Assembly: GCA_949752745.1 (NCBI GenBank)
Contig: OX457031.1
Coordinates: forward strand, 23,418,642 to 23,482,641
Direction: 5' to 3'
Length of the DNA stretch: 64,000 bases
Source: Protula sp. h YS-2021
Taxonomy: Eukaryota; Annelida; Polychaeta; Sabellida; Serpulidae
The translations under genes were made by a program, and so were the position numbers. The notes below the pieces were generated by a model. It was given only the letters and a program-made list of their open reading frames with translations, ran no database searches and was not told the DNA's origin. Shown in pieces: positions 1 to 12,975 of this stretch (position 1 is the stretch's first letter; every line of letters starts with the position of its first letter).

Positions 1-979
1 CGGAAATGAAGAAACAAACGTCATTATCTTGTAACTTGAAGAAAGAGCAAAGGAGACTGCGAAGATCAATCGTGAAGCTCTATTTTTTTAAACCGATAAC
101 CGATCTTACTTGGACCACCGGATGAAAACTGCGCAGTACTTCATTATGACGTCATTCATCCCCCGGACCAACCAGAACGCTGGCAGCTGCACCATTTATA
201 TCATCTATGACACAGCCCCGAGGGGAATAAACGTTGCTAAACTCTGAAAGAAGAATAATAATGAAAACTGTCTATAGAGAAATGATGGAAATCTCGGAGA
301 CTCACCTTCGTCTCAGACACAGTTCTAACCTATTCACATCAAAGGGAATTGTAATTCCCATTATCCTACAGGACATTTTTTTATTTACGTTTGCGACAAT
401 TCAGCACTCCCCCTCCCCCCCCCCCCCCACCTCCACCCCACCCTTCTCCTTGTGTCTGAATAAATCATTCATGAACATTGCGAAGTCACATCTGCGGGTT
501 CAACGACTCAGTGACACAGAAATGACTCTAACGAAGCACGTGGCCCCTTTTTTTTTTTTTTTATTTATTTTTATTTTTTCGTTTTTTGTTTTTTGTTTTG
601 TTTTTTTTTGTTTTGTTTTGTTTTTTTGTTTGTTTTTTTTTGGGGTGGGGGGGAGGGTTAGTTTGTTTCTTTGTTTTATTTGAACTTATGAATTACCGTT
701 ACGGGAGGAGGTTGTCATTCTTTTCTTGGAATTGCAAGTTGGTTTCGCAAAAAAGTAGCGAAAGAGGTGGTAAGAAATTGTTTATGCACCGATCAATCTT
801 TAATTATTTTCTCTCAGACGAATACTATTCAGCTGCAGTGTAAGCGAATTTATAAACAATATAAAAGTACATTACAACACCAGAAATACGACCACCAGCG
901 CGACTGAACTGCAGTGGTCCGATTTTTAGGGTAGTCATCTAGACCTAAGTGTGGAGTTCTTAATAACAGAAGGCACTTA

Positions 980-1083
980 CAATGTGGACCTGTTTGTGGA
1001 CATGTTTGTGAGATGGTCCCGTTTGTGAGATGGTCCCGTTTGTGAGGTGCTCCCGTTTGTGAGATGGTCCCGTTTGTGGGGTG
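980..1083. repeat. Short G/T-rich minisatellite
   Basis: About five imperfect copies of an 18-20 bp unit containing GTTTGTGAGATGGTCCC run head to tail. The wording resembles the inner part of the TA-flanked MITEs seen at 5.4 and 14.3 kb, so it may be a fragment of a similar element. Confidence 0.6.
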
Positions 1084-2794
1084 CTACTAGTCCGCGTTGG
1101 CTTTATGCATTCTAATTTGAAAAAAAAATTATTGCTTTGATCAGCATACGCAGCATATTTGTAAGACTGGTTGTCATTCTGTATAAGTGGTACCTTTAAT
1201 AATTTTATGTTCTCTGTTCCATGGAAGGAACCACCCCGCAAATGAGACCATTTTTTGCAACCAGAACCACTTTACAATTGTTCCACTTCGTGGCCCTGTT
1301 TCAGAGATGTCACTATACAAACAAACAAAGGTATACTACATTAACACAAAAACATAATGGCATGCCAGTGACACCATTGACGACGGATGCAATTTCTCTA
1401 AGTTATCTTAAAGATTATGGCATGGCATGCTCTCGCAAAATATTTCGCCGAACTAAACAATTTCATTTACATAGAAGGTGATACAATTCGATGAGGCTCT
1501 GATAATCGAATCCTATCCCCGTTTTTTGTTTACAATTGACGGAAACGCACCAACAATTACAGCAACTTATTGTATTAATACTCTAGAACTCCTCCAGGAC
1601 CCCGCTTTCTTCTCGACCAGTTAGGTGCATGGCAGTTACTTGTGATAATTTGGAAGAAATAGATGCGACGGACTGTGTTTTTTCCAGAAACTTAGGGAAA
1701 AGGTTTTCTGGTGTAAACATTGCTTCACTTTCAGCAGAATTGCTTCCTTCATTCATGCTTAAGAAGCGAACAATGAATCTTCTTGTTGCATTTTCTGTGA
1801 TTTAAAGAACGACTGTTTTATTCAAGCGGACAATGGGCAACGGCTTTGGTAGACTGAGAGACACCAACTTTCCGAATTTCGCGCAGCTATTGACTAATAC
1901 TTGGAAATAACCCTCCCCCCCCCCCCTCCCTTGGCAGTTGATATGAAATGTGTTACCATGCGTATAAAAAAAACGCGGAGAAAGGGGGTAATTTTGAGCC
2001 CAGACGCGGTCAGCGCCGAATGCCAATTTCCACGTTTGGCTGAAAAAGAGTGTTATTTCAAAATCAGCACCCTGCGTTTCGGGAATCGTTTTAAATAGTC
2101 ATGGGCAGGCATGGTAACCAGTTGGTACGTGTGTGCCCCCACCCCCCCCCCCCCCCAAGGGATGGGCAGGCACGGTAACTAGCTGGTACGTGAGTGGCCC
2201 CCTCCCCAGGGAACTATCGGCGCGTTGTTGGATCTCTCATTTTGCTTGAATTAAAAATATAGTTAAGCATTAATTAGCTGTTGCAAAGAACAGGCTCCCT
2301 TTCATTTCAACAAAACACGGCATCGCGTGGGACTTGCGCCCTTTGCCGCATCGATTCTGGACACTCAAGCACCACAAGGAAACTGTTTCGTGTTTCGCAG
2401 GAGACTCGAGGGCTCGGAAGCTCGAGTGGCTTCGTAGAAACTGAGATTGTTGTTGCGAGTCTTCCGTTCCGTTCGAGAGTGGCATCATGTGGGACTGGTT
2501 CCCTTTGTACAATCGGTTCAGGGTTTTACAAGACGCTAGTAACTTGTATTGTTTCCATTCCATCCGAAACTGACATCACATCGGACTTTGCCAATTTGGT
2601 TGTGGGATAAATCTTCAATATATTTTTGCTTTATTTCTACGTTTTAGTTTTAAGGGAGAGAGAGTATAGATGGGAGTTTGTATTTTCAAGGCATTTTTAA
2701 AGGTCTAGGTCGTATGCGGTTGTTAAGTTCTTCATTTTTTTTCCAATTGTCCTATAGATTCTTTGCCTAGTTAAGTTTGCACAGTTCAGTCACA

Positions 2795-3115
2795 GAATAA
2801 AACTAGACCGTTTTCGCTACCGAGTAGCGAAAATTACACTTGGGGGTCACATGGCCGAGGAGGTCAAGGTCACTGAGATATCTCTTACATATCATCTTTT
2901 AGGCCCAAAATGTCTAACCATTTTCGAGATAATGGTCAACTTCAAGTTTTTTTTTACTTTGACCATGTCCGAGGAGGTCAAGGTCAAGGTCTTACAGATC
3001 GTTTTTTAGGCCCAAAGGGTCGAAAATAAGCTCAAAATCGCTGAATCAATACAGCCATTGAGCCAACATAACCAAGCAGATGAACCCTATAAGTCGCATA
3101 CCTGCTGCGCCATAA
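2795..3115. repeat. Dispersed repeat, GGTCAAGGTCA-rich
   Basis: The block begins near a small inverted motif (TTTTCGCTACC / GAGTAGCGAAAA). It contains several GAGGTCAAGGTCA motifs and two 'TTTTTAGGCCCAAA'-like segments. A similar but more decayed block with 'TTTGACCTTCAC' and 'GACCTTTGAGACC' occurs at about 46.87-47.10 kb. This suggests a dispersed non-coding repeat family, which I cannot name. Confidence 0.4.
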
Positions 3116-3465
3116 GTTTTCTACTTAGTTGTATTACAGACTATTCGGCTTGTAAAAATAAACTTCATGTTGTTCAAGAAATAATAAGCTGTTCAAAGAA
3201 ATATTTTTAACTTTTAATGATTGTCAGGTGTTGAAGATTTCGGTTGCGAAATGCAGTTCTGGTTCCATTTAATTCATAGTGATAAGGTGTGTCCATATGG
3301 GTCTGTAATTCTTCGCACTCTCTACACGCACATGCAGACTGAAGCGAAATATAAACTAATTATTGATAGCGAAATATAAATTAATGAGATCTGCATGGAT
3401 TTGTTGATATCTTTAATTGTATTTATATATCATACCATTATATTTATGTATCAGCTATTTCAGTT

Positions 3466-3705
3466 TGCCTGATGTCTGCCGCGAGCGCCACCTGGTCTTG
3501 TCGAAACGGCATCAGTACGCCGACGAGCTCGTTTACTAGGTCTGGTCCTTGGAGGAGTGCACTGTTTAAGGAGACCCCTCCACTTCTGGCAGCTGCGTCG
3601 AAGACTACCCGAACCTTGCCCGGCTTCTGAGGGTTCGTGATGCCGTGGTGAGGTAGGTATCGTGTCTTCCCGGTCGTCCCTTCTTCGTCAGCGGGTCTGC
3701 TGCGC
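3466..3705 (-). pseudogene. BEL/Pao retrotransposon reverse transcriptase fragment
   Basis: On the minus strand this stretch translates with the N-terminal part of the Pao-type reverse transcriptase. It shows [20 protein letters not shown], then DAA, a segment with [14 protein letters not shown], then [12 protein letters not shown]. These are the conserved opening blocks of BEL/Pao RT ([30 protein letters not shown]). The frame stops soon after DI, so the catalytic YxDD part is absent. The neighbouring integrase C-terminal fragment from the same element type lies on the opposite strand a few bases away, so the copy has been rearranged. It is a dead fragment. Confidence 0.85.
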
Positions 3706-3710
3706 TCAAA

Positions 3711-4069
3711 CGGTTCCCAACCTATGGGGAAATTTACCGAGGACGAGAACTACACGCGTCGTTGGTGGCGCCGCGCGCAGCATTTGGCCAATGTTTTTTG
3801 GAAGCGCTGGATGAAAGAATACGTGTAGACACTACAGGAAAGGCCATGCTGGAGGACAGTTCGTCAGAATCTGCGCATGTGGTCCTCATCCGTGACACCA
3901 ACACACCTAGAGGACAGTGGCCGATCGGACTGGTGCTAGAAATAGAGCCAAGCCGTGACGAGCTGGTTCGGGCCGTCAAGCTACGCAGCCGAGAGAAACA
4001 GGTTCGACGACCAGTAACGGAGCTGGTGAATCTCAAAGACCCAACGAGGCGGACCGAAGAAACAGGGTG
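3711..4069 (+). pseudogene. BEL/Pao pol C-terminus (DUF5641) fragment
   Basis: The plus strand carries the C-terminal domain that follows the integrase core in BEL/Pao polyproteins (DUF5641). One frame reads [21 protein letters not shown] and FWKRWMKEY up to a TAG at about 3824. A second frame, offset by a frameshift, continues with VVLIRDTNTPRGQWPIGLVL, then IEPSRDELVRAVK, RRPVTEL and a stop at 4068. The blocks and their order match the family (WRR.Q.LA..FW.RW..EY, then VL..D..TPRG.W.LG.V, then D.LVR.V). The shift and internal stop make it non-functional. The matching RT fragment lies just upstream in opposite orientation. Confidence 0.85.
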
Positions 4070-4409
4070 ATGACGTCAGTTCCAGCCGCAGAGGGGTCTC
4101 CTTCGTTGCGTGCACTGCTCTGTGACCCATGGATTGGTGAACTTGAACCATATCACTAACCGTCGTTCCGCAAATTGTTTCCTTTTTTCGGACTGTTTAA
4201 ATATATGTATCGTAGTTTTGTGGGTATCAACTTTGTTATCGAAACATGTCGATTTTGGTATCGTTGTGTTCATCAGAGTTTGCTCTTAACAATGCACCTT
4301 TTAAAATTGCTTTAAAATTTAATTTCGGGTTATAAATTAAGTTATCATAATTTCCTGTATTTTTAAATTCGAAAGTTAATTGCATTCATGTTATTGAGGT
4401 TAACACTTG

Positions 4410-5110
4410 CCCCCTAATTGCAATTAGTGTCAGCAAAGCACGGCATCCCCAATGTTAGGACCAAGTTCGCCTGCTCGCTAATCCAGACATCGCTTACTCA
4501 CTCAGCCCCTTAAGTGCAGTTAGTGCCAGCGTTGCACGACATCTCCGCTGTTAGGATTAATTTGGCCTGCTCGCTAATCTTAACAGCGCTTACTCAGTCA
4601 CGGCGGGTGGTATACCTTACTCGTAAACCTTAGCCAATCACGTTCTAGAACCAAATTACTCCGGTGAATCCCAAGCGTATGTAAGCGGCGTTTTTCGGTG
4701 TAAAAATCAGTACAACTTGAAATCATAAGAATTTACGCTCTACGACGAATAGGCAACGGATTTAAATTCACTTGGGAACTTCACAGCGGATAACAACGAT
4801 AGCGGAATATTGTTTAGTTATTGCGAAAATAGCAAGAATTCAAGTGGAAACTGTAAATTTCATAGGAGTCTAAGGAACAGTTAACAGTATTTCAGGCTTG
4901 TAGATTGTAAGACCGCAATATCTGAGAATCAGTGTCCAATGTTCAGTGTCTAGTGTTCAGTACAGTGTCCAGTGTCCGAAGTCAACGTTCAACGCGGAAT
5001 AAAACTTGCACTACATTACTCAATTGCTAGTCTTTCTTATTAGAAATTAACAAATTAGAGCCGAATAAATTCGCGTGGTTTCGAGTAACATACACGAGTC
5101 CAACGGTGGC
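4410..5110 (+). mobile_element. Putative LTR of a BEL/Pao element
   Basis: This stretch lies downstream of the pol remnant in the sense direction, where a 3' LTR is expected. Its left part is an imperfect tandem duplication of about 95 bp (about 4412-4500 and 4506-4600), each copy with TGTTAGGA and GCCTGCTCGCTAATC. A poly(A) signal AATAAA lies at 4998-5003, and the end resembles an LTR terminus (GAGTAACA at 5083-5090). Likely boundaries are about 4453 to 5090. No second LTR copy is visible in the window, so this rests on position and layout only. Confidence 0.4.
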
Positions 5111-5431
5111 ATAACTTTTTCTCTGCTTTCAATTTGGAGAAGTTTTAACTTTTTTTCTTATTTAAAGTACCTTTATGTGCTTAAATTGACATTAAATTGT
5201 CGTTATGAATTCGGTGGCATTTTGGGTCGGCTTAAATTCTAAAAGAATAGGCACCACATAAATTAAGATGTCTCGGATTTGTATATTGTCAGCCGCTATT
5301 TAGACAAAGTACAAAAGTATAGATAACAAAACTAAGCCCCTGTCTGGTTACACACTTGCTACCATAATCCATATCAACAATATCCACGACTGCAACATGC
5401 AGCATGTTGTAAGTAATGTGCAGCAAAAATA

Positions 5432-5645
5432 CAGTGGATTCCCCTCTGACTGACAGTGGTCCGATCTCAGGCATTTTGAGGGCTCGGGACCGAAAAAAGC
5501 GGCCCGAAGTGGTCCGATCCGAGGCGGTCAAATTTGGGAGGTTTCTTAACCATTAAAGTCTATGGAGCGCATTCAGACCGAAAAAATGTGCCCTAATTCA
5601 GATGTGGTCCCAAGAGGGACGTGGTCCGAGGTCGAGGTTCCACTG
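5432..5645. mobile_element. MITE with CAGTGGA ends and TA target duplication
   Basis: A 214-bp non-coding element has inverted ends CAGTGGA...TCCACTG and is flanked on both sides by TA (5430-5431 and 5646-5647). This end type and TA duplication are typical of Tc1/mariner-related non-autonomous elements. The interior is made of repeats of GTGGTCCGA-like words. Confidence 0.7.
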
Positions 5646-5649
5646 TATT

Positions 5650-7225
5650 TGTTTTTTTTTTGTTGAGTAATAGGGGGTAGGAGAAAAATTTGGTACAGGT
5701 AATTTTGATTAATGGCCATTTGTTCATTATCCAAGCACCAGCATAACAGAGGTAGGAATTCCATTGAAAAGGTCAATTTAACATGAGTAGTGCTGCAGCA
5801 TCATTCTGCAAGACTGACAACATATGAGATTGTTTGCAACATTTTATTAAATAATTCTGACTATTCTTCAAACGAATTGAAACTTTTTTCGCCAGCCGAC
5901 AACAACACGATATCTTCTCATAAACTTGCCCTTTGGAGGGCTTGGGGATAGGGCAGTGAGTTGTTTTTTCTTTGTTTTTTTGCGGGGGGGGGGGGGTGCA
6001 CACGGGTAATTTACTCAAAGACCATTCGCTCACCAACCGTTTGCTCAAGAGTAATTGGATGGATTGAGGAGATATATTCGTTTTATTACGGAAGTACTGC
6101 CAAGTGCAACAAACTGATACTAGAGAAGATGGAAATTACAATGCGAAAAACTGGGCTGATATCTAGGTAAAATAGCCACTTGACCATTGCCCAACCCACA
6201 GACAACAATAAGGTCTCTGTTGCTCCACCTAATAAAATGCTAATTGGACTTTAATGTTTGAAACAAAAGCAGTACAGTTCAACATCCTTATAAAATCACC
6301 CTGCCATCTCGTCCATACCCTCTGCTAGCGTCCTCAAGTTACAGCTCAACCAGAGGGTATCAATTTCAACTTAGCTTCTTTTGTAGAATATTGGGAAATG
6401 CATATCAACTGATAAGTAGCAAAATAAATGTTTCAACGAAGTAAAGAGCCGGAGGCATGCCTGATACTTCTAATTAATACAGAAATATGATGCTATCGCT
6501 GCGGATGACTGTTCTGTAAATGATGATACAATAAACGAGGCTGAAACAGAATACAAACTAGTATTCCTTCAAATGATTTCATTGGGAGGAAACTATTGCT
6601 TCTCCGTGTTAAATGTGACTGCATGCATTCTCAGATTTTTCTATATAGTATATCTGTATCAACGTTCATTGGATGAAATTCTAGGAGGTTCATTGGATGA
6701 AACATCGAAAAATCCTTGTTGTACTGGTTATATTTTAATTGATCTTTTGAGTTTCTATTTGTAAGTTTACTTAAAAACGTTTACTTATAATTCACACCAC
6801 TTTCAGGAATTCATTTCCTAAAGCAGAAAGTTTATAGGCTTATGAGCGAAGCCTTAAATAAAGGTGTCCGCCCAAAAATGTCTCCCACCAGAATGTCCCT
6901 GGCCATAATGTCTCCAAAGAATGTAAAGGGGGTTAGAATATCACGGCCCAAAATGCCTCTATATGTAAGGGGGGTCAAAATGTCTCCGCACAGAATTTAT
7001 TCTTCGGTAATACTGACCATCATATAGGATCACTTTTTATCCAATACACAAACGAATAAACAAAACACAATTTTATTGCAGTTTCACAAGCACGTCAACT
7101 CGTGTTTTACCAATACAAAGCGCTATTACTTTACGAAAAGCACTGTTTTACCAATACAAAGCACTATAACTGTACGAAAACTAACACTAGTACCAAAATC
7201 TAGTCAAAAGTGTACCAAAAACACT
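5650..7225. other. Intergenic, no supported gene
   Basis: AT-rich DNA with a G tract near 5983-5996 and, at about 6880-6980, repeated AAAATGTCTCC / AAGGGGGT words. I see no coding signal above noise. Confidence 0.5.
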
Positions 7226-7229
7226 GCAT

Positions 7230-8258
7230 TTGCTAGTATAGAAGCTAGTAACGACTACATCTGCAAATACGAAAAGTCTTTTCATCGGCTTTTCGATTTT
7301 CACGGTTTGTCGGAATCCAGCGGATGTTGTGTGCGATTCCATCCAGAAACTTGGTGATGGTTCTACGACCCTTCGCGATGTCTATACACAGAATCTTCAA
7401 GCGGCGCTGCAGTGCGGCATATTCTTTGCGGAGCCCCTTGTGTGATGGTTCGCCGCGTATGTCTTGTTCAATCATGACACGTACAGCACAGTCTTTGCGT
7501 TTGATTGTCGTTATGAAGCTCCAGATTGTGGGGTGATTATGTCCGACGATGTGAAAGATTCTGTTGTTGAAACCATCACATTGATAGTTTGTGTTTGGTT
7601 CATCGTTCAGGGTGGCGTCTTGGCTATTCCACAACTCTGGAGGGTATCGAGGTGGAACCCGCCTTATGTTGACACGCATTCCAGCTTACCCATCCCAGCT
7701 CTGCGATAGGTACTAATGGCGTAAATCTTTGCAAAGTAATTCACCAGTGCATCAGATGGCGATGAACATTTCTTTGTACGTCTCTTATGACTTATTCTGG
7801 AGCAAAGCGTAGGATGTTGTATTTCCCCGTGGTACTCGTATCACGTACATCTAAAGGAAGGCCTGTGGTGCCATGGCATAACTGTCGCCAATAAACCAAA
7901 CGTTGGGTGTCTCAAGCTTTCACATGGCACCAGGTGAACCAAACAGCAAAATGCGTGTATCCGCATCTCATCCATTATCATGGAGCAGAAACTGTTCGGT
8001 CTGGTCTCCCAAAGTTTCTGCTCATACACCATTAACCACGATCAGTTCAACAGTATCTGGCACTCAGTTTAGCGCAGCTGCGACGGATCATCTTCTTCAA
8101 AGCGTCGTCAGTAGCAAGGCGAGTGCTGGCTACGCTTCGAATGGTAGCACGCCTGGCGTTTATCATGGCTGCTGGGTTTTGTTCCGAAGTTTGGGCTGTC
8201 TTTCTCAGTTCAGATCGAACTTTCGCTGCATGAACCTACAAACACAAATTAAAAGTGT
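7230..8258 (-). pseudogene. Decayed MULE-type transposase
   Basis: Three consecutive minus-strand blocks match the layout of invertebrate MULE transposases. The N-terminal block (about 8258-8050) reads HAAKVRSELRKTAQ and NPAAMINARRAT, then a helical segment. The middle block (about 8030-7845) reads EQFLLHDNG, TRILLFGSP, NVWFIGDSYAMAPQAF, the part around the first catalytic Asp, broken by stops and shifts. The C-terminal block (7679-7245) is open and reads VPPRYPPELWNSQDATLN, then NHPTIWSF and a helical tail. These correspond to family blocks such as EQFLL.D.G, WF.DGTF...P.LF and RVPPRFP.ELWN..DAT. The stops in the N-terminal and middle blocks make it a pseudogene. Confidence 0.8.
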
Positions 8259-8264
8259 AAATTA

Positions 8265-9340
8265 AAAATTGCAATTAATGTTATTTTTACATAATCCTTT
8301 GACACTTTTACATTTAGCAAATTCTTTATAAAATTCTTAATATACTATCTTACAATTGATACCTTTAATTAATTTATTAAAACAATTTCAGTTTCTCATT
8401 TATGTTTGTAAGCAATTCGGATTAATATTCTTTTAAATACTTTTGTAGACCTCAGTTTACAGATTTTATTTGAATTTCTCACTTAGTTTTGTCAATAACA
8501 AATATTCAGTATAATTTTTTCCTCTTTGCAAGGGTCGTGACTATGCTCCCGACCCAAACGCACATCGTGTAAAGTTCTGGAGAAGCCGATACGCTTCCAG
8601 AACATTAGTTTGACCTGCGGATACAATGCCATGAAATCCTACCGGATTTCCTAACTTTCCACTTAGTGTATAAAAACCAGCAACCGCAATTATGTTTTCT
8701 ATGTTTTATCATCTTCATACAATAAGAAAAAGATAAATAATAAAGCTAAAAAATGAAATAGACAAATCGATAAGAGATCTTTGACCTGCTTTTCACCTTT
8801 GCCATCATCTCCCTTAGCGCTGAGTGATTTATCAGAAAAATCTCGAAAAAAACTCCAGTTTCATCCATATTTTACGCATTGTTTAGCTCATAACCTGAAT
8901 TGTAGCCAATTTGTCTATCCAGTCACCAAAAAATTTTTTTCTTCACAACCGACTCACGTTCTTTATTCGGACATTTAACCAGATGACATTACCCAGCCGA
9001 GTATCTGGTTTCAAAGGTGTATTCGAAGTTAATTGGTCAACTCAACACTGAAATCGTCCAAGTGCTTCACTGATCTGCTCGGAAATTAACCCAATAATCA
9101 CGCCAAATGGTATTAAAAAGCTAATATATTGCAAATCCTTATATAGGGTTTTGCTTTTGATCAACTCTTACAAACCGGGTACCCTATGTTTTGCCATTCA
9201 AACATTCTGACAGTTAAACGGGCGCAGTTTATTTCCTAGAATGTGCTTTTTTCTCACGAAATATGTAACAAAATGAGCGAAAAGCGCATCACAAACCAAT
9301 TCTGTTCCGCTAATCCCTAAGACAAGACCAAAGATGCTGA
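8265..9340. other. Intergenic, no supported gene
   Basis: AT-rich DNA with no recognisable gene. A minus-strand segment at about 8540-8680 translates for some 40 residues without stops, but I recognise no family in it. Confidence 0.5.
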
Positions 9341-9342
9341 AT

Positions 9343-9457
<115 letters not shown>

Positions 9458-9476
9458 GTGGGGTTCTTCTGTGGGG

Positions 9477-9758
9477 ATTTCAATTTGTTTGACCCCCAGA
9501 CAAATTTTGGATCAGTGAATTATATTTTTTCTTTCTTATAAATATGTGTGATGTAATTCTTCTTTATTGTTTTACATCTATCAATTATTGATGTTACGTA
9601 ATTGGATTGATGTTACGTAATTGTACTGATGTTGCGTAATTGTATTGATGTTAAATAATTGTAAATATATTAATTAAACATTGGCGGTACAAGAAATTTA
9701 TAAAAATCCCACCTGCGTGTTTATTTTCGTGTTCACAGGACGGCTTGAAATCATAAAT
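9477..9758. repeat. 282-bp direct repeat, copy 1
   Basis: This block is repeated without mismatch or indel 516 bp downstream (9993-10274). Each copy includes four imperfect 19-bp tandem units based on ATTGATGTTACGTAATTGG and ends in GAAATCATAAAT. Perfect identity implies a recent duplication or a pair of short terminal repeats. No coding content is seen. Confidence 0.95.
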
Positions 9759-9992
9759 TGCCGTTTAGGTCCGCCCACTGACCTAGACGGATTTATGAAT
9801 AAGCCGTCCCTCTGATTTGATTGGTCTAAAATTATCTGTACTCAATGAGGGTAGCTGTTAAGCATTCAGCAACCTCATTCATTTTACTCTCCTCGCGTGT
9901 AACACATTTTATATAATTAAGCTAAGAAATAAATTTGTTTAAATCCCTCCTCCGCCCAATCGCCGCCATATATTGTTTTGTTACGGTGGGGG

Positions 9993-10426
<434 letters not shown>

Positions 10427-10467
10427 AATGTTACATGTGGTCTGCATCTGTAACAGCCACAGCCCCG

Positions 10468-10676
10468 GTATTCACAAAAATTAACTGTGCAGTTAACTGT
10501 AGAGCGCACAAGAGAAACCAGCTGATTTAGCTAAATTATACAAATCTTTTTCACAAGAAATCGTTTTAATATAAAAGTAAAATGCATTAATTAAATTTCA
10601 AACGTTCTGTTTGCTACATGAGCAGTTAACTACTTATCAGTGTACAGTTAGCTGTAAAGTTAACTTTTGTGAATAC
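10468..10676. mobile_element. MITE with GTATTCACAAAA inverted ends
   Basis: A 209-bp non-coding element. Its left end reads GTATTCACAAAAATTAACTG. Its right end is the reverse complement with few changes (CAAAAGTTAACT region), giving inverted ends of about 35 bp that also contain AGTTAACTGTA / TACAGTTAGCT. The target duplication is not clear. Confidence 0.7.
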
Positions 10677-10699
10677 AGCCACAGATGCTTAGTTGGATG

Positions 10700-12900
10700 A
10701 ATCTTTGTCTTGATGACAATTAAATTACAACATTTGGACAACATGAAATAATCAGGTTCTTGATTAAGAAGTAACAACATTGGACAAGATGAAACAACCT
10801 TATTCCTGTGTAGGAAGCTATAAGATTGCAGAAACTTATAAAAGTCTGTGCCGAAAAAAGGCCGCCTTTGGGACGATGGGCACTCATATTTGGGTCGGCT
10901 GGGTACGCGGAGGTATAGTGTGTTTTATTGTACAAGACACAAACGGTTTGTGTGTTCGCAATGTCTTCATGCATTCATCCCATTTATATGTGTTCTGCTG
11001 GAGCATACACACAATCACTTGTGTACTTACAATCTTCCATTTATCAATTGCAGATGATATTCTTTTTCGATTTCGTCAGCTGGTGGTAGCTTTGTCTGGC
11101 AGGTGACGTCATTACCGCTCCCTAAATTTATGTATTTTTAATTGTAGTTATTAGTTATAGTTTAGAAACAATTTAATAAATCCCTCGAAAGGGAGGATTA
11201 GAATGTTCATTTTGCCGGGTCTAAAAATGGTAACAAACATATTATTTGAATTATTTGAAAAAGCGAAAAAAGTACTTTTCTGTGTAAGAAACATAAACAT
11301 TGAACAAAGGGAAATAACCGCGATCATGTACAAGACATTATAACATTAGACAAGATGAAACAACCACGTCCCTATATAAAAATAGCAGCGGTACTGTGTA
11401 ACATATTTGGACAGATAAAACAACTAAGCTGATAGTGTCAGATGTGATTAAGTAACTACTTACTTGTGTATATATGTGCCACGATATTTGTGAGACAGCA
11501 CCAGGGCAACAGTAGGAAAAAGTACAAAATGGCACCGATAGGATCAAAGGCGATGTAACTGCTCTGTTAAAAAAAAATTACAGACCATGAACTCCCAGCC
11601 GATTAAAGCTTTTTGCTAATGAAATAGTGTTGTTGAATAATTAATCAGCTTGCCCTAATCCTGTTTTTCACGTTGTTTGTCGAGTCGCATGGGCCGTATT
11701 TTATTTGCTTTTGTGCATAGAGACATTCAGCAATTTGAAGCACAAATGCCCGCACTGTTCGTCGGGTGATTGTCCGTGTTTTTCTCCGGTATATAATTGA
11801 GTGAACTCCCTCGGTGTTTTTCCCCGCCGACATTAATTACCTTAATATGTCGCTGTTAAAAAGTCAGGATCTGTGTTCGGTTTAAATATTACAATGGAGT
11901 ACATTTATCGTTTAGAAATATCAAAGTGCTGCGGTTTGTGTCCGATCTATTTCTAAGCTTTTTTTTTTACCTTGAATCATCCAAGTCACTCATAAAACCA
12001 TTAGTGATTTATAAACAAAACTTAACTTTATAGATAACAAATTAGGTAAACTGCACGTGCAAGAATCAGAGTCATAACACGGATGTTTAACTGTTTTCAA
12101 GTCTCAGGTGATTTCTTTTAATTATTTACAATGACGAGCTCTGCGATTTAGTGATTGTCGTTTAGTGGTTGTTCCTATATCAAAATCAAACAATCAATGT
12201 CTTTAATTTTATGCAGAAAATGTGTGCAACGCGTGCCAAAGAAATTATGATTTGCTGGTTCTCTTTAGGTTTCTAATTGTGGGTTACAACATGCCTTATT
12301 ACACAGTATTACACTGATTATTTTTAGTAACTTATATATTCCAGCTTCTTATTTCATAATTATATCTTATCAGTTCACTGAAGTCTATTATATTTTATGA
12401 TGTTAATAGTTGCCATAATTTCGAGGACAGGGTTTTTTGTTGGTACTCCAAGAAGTCGCAATGTCACAAATTAAGAAACGAGTATTTGCATCAAAGCTGT
12501 TCTCCCACCCAAGCTTTACTTGAACAGACTCTAATTTGTTTTAAGACATAAGCAATTTCCTTTTCCAGTTTCCAGTCTTAGCTTGTGTTTTCAAGCTTCA
12601 AATGTATTCTATTATTACTGTATTATTTTTTTATTTGTTCACTTATTTCAATGAAAAATATCAAGTGCGGTAAGATAAGGTTTGTGTGACCTGAAATTGA
12701 CGGATTAGAGACATATAAAATCGGCACCGTTTGCCTTTGTATTGAACCAATGAGATTCTGTGATTGTCCAACGTTCTCACGCAGCATGTTTCTCACACAC
12801 ATGCGAACCATAAACAAAACTCTACAATTACACGCAACCACGCAACTCTATAGCATCAGGTCCTATAGCGGCGAGGGGTAGAACATTAGGTATTCTCGGG
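10700..12900. other. Intergenic, no supported gene
   Basis: Unique-looking AT-rich sequence. A 108-codon plus-strand frame (10780-11103) has no start context, signal or recognisable domain, and I treat it as chance. Confidence 0.5.
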
Positions 12901-12924
12901 GTGGGCGTTAGATAACCTCTCACC

Positions 12925-12933
12925 CTCTCCCTT

Positions 12934-12973
<40 letters not shown>

Positions 12974-12975
12974 GC
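12925..12975. repeat. (CT)n microsatellite
   Basis: Interrupted CT repeat of about 50 bp. Confidence 0.9.

Larger units (their letters stand above)
1..3465. other. Intergenic, no supported gene
   Basis: Low-complexity and repeat-rich DNA. It holds poly-C and poly-T runs (about 410-430 and 548-650), a short G/T minisatellite (980-1083), a 60-bp near-duplication around 2101-2205, and a 2.8-3.1 kb stretch with repeated GGTCAAGGTCA-type motifs resembling dispersed repeats. Short open frames in this stretch overlap these repeats and show no domain, signal peptide or splice structure. I see no gene here. Confidence 0.6.
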
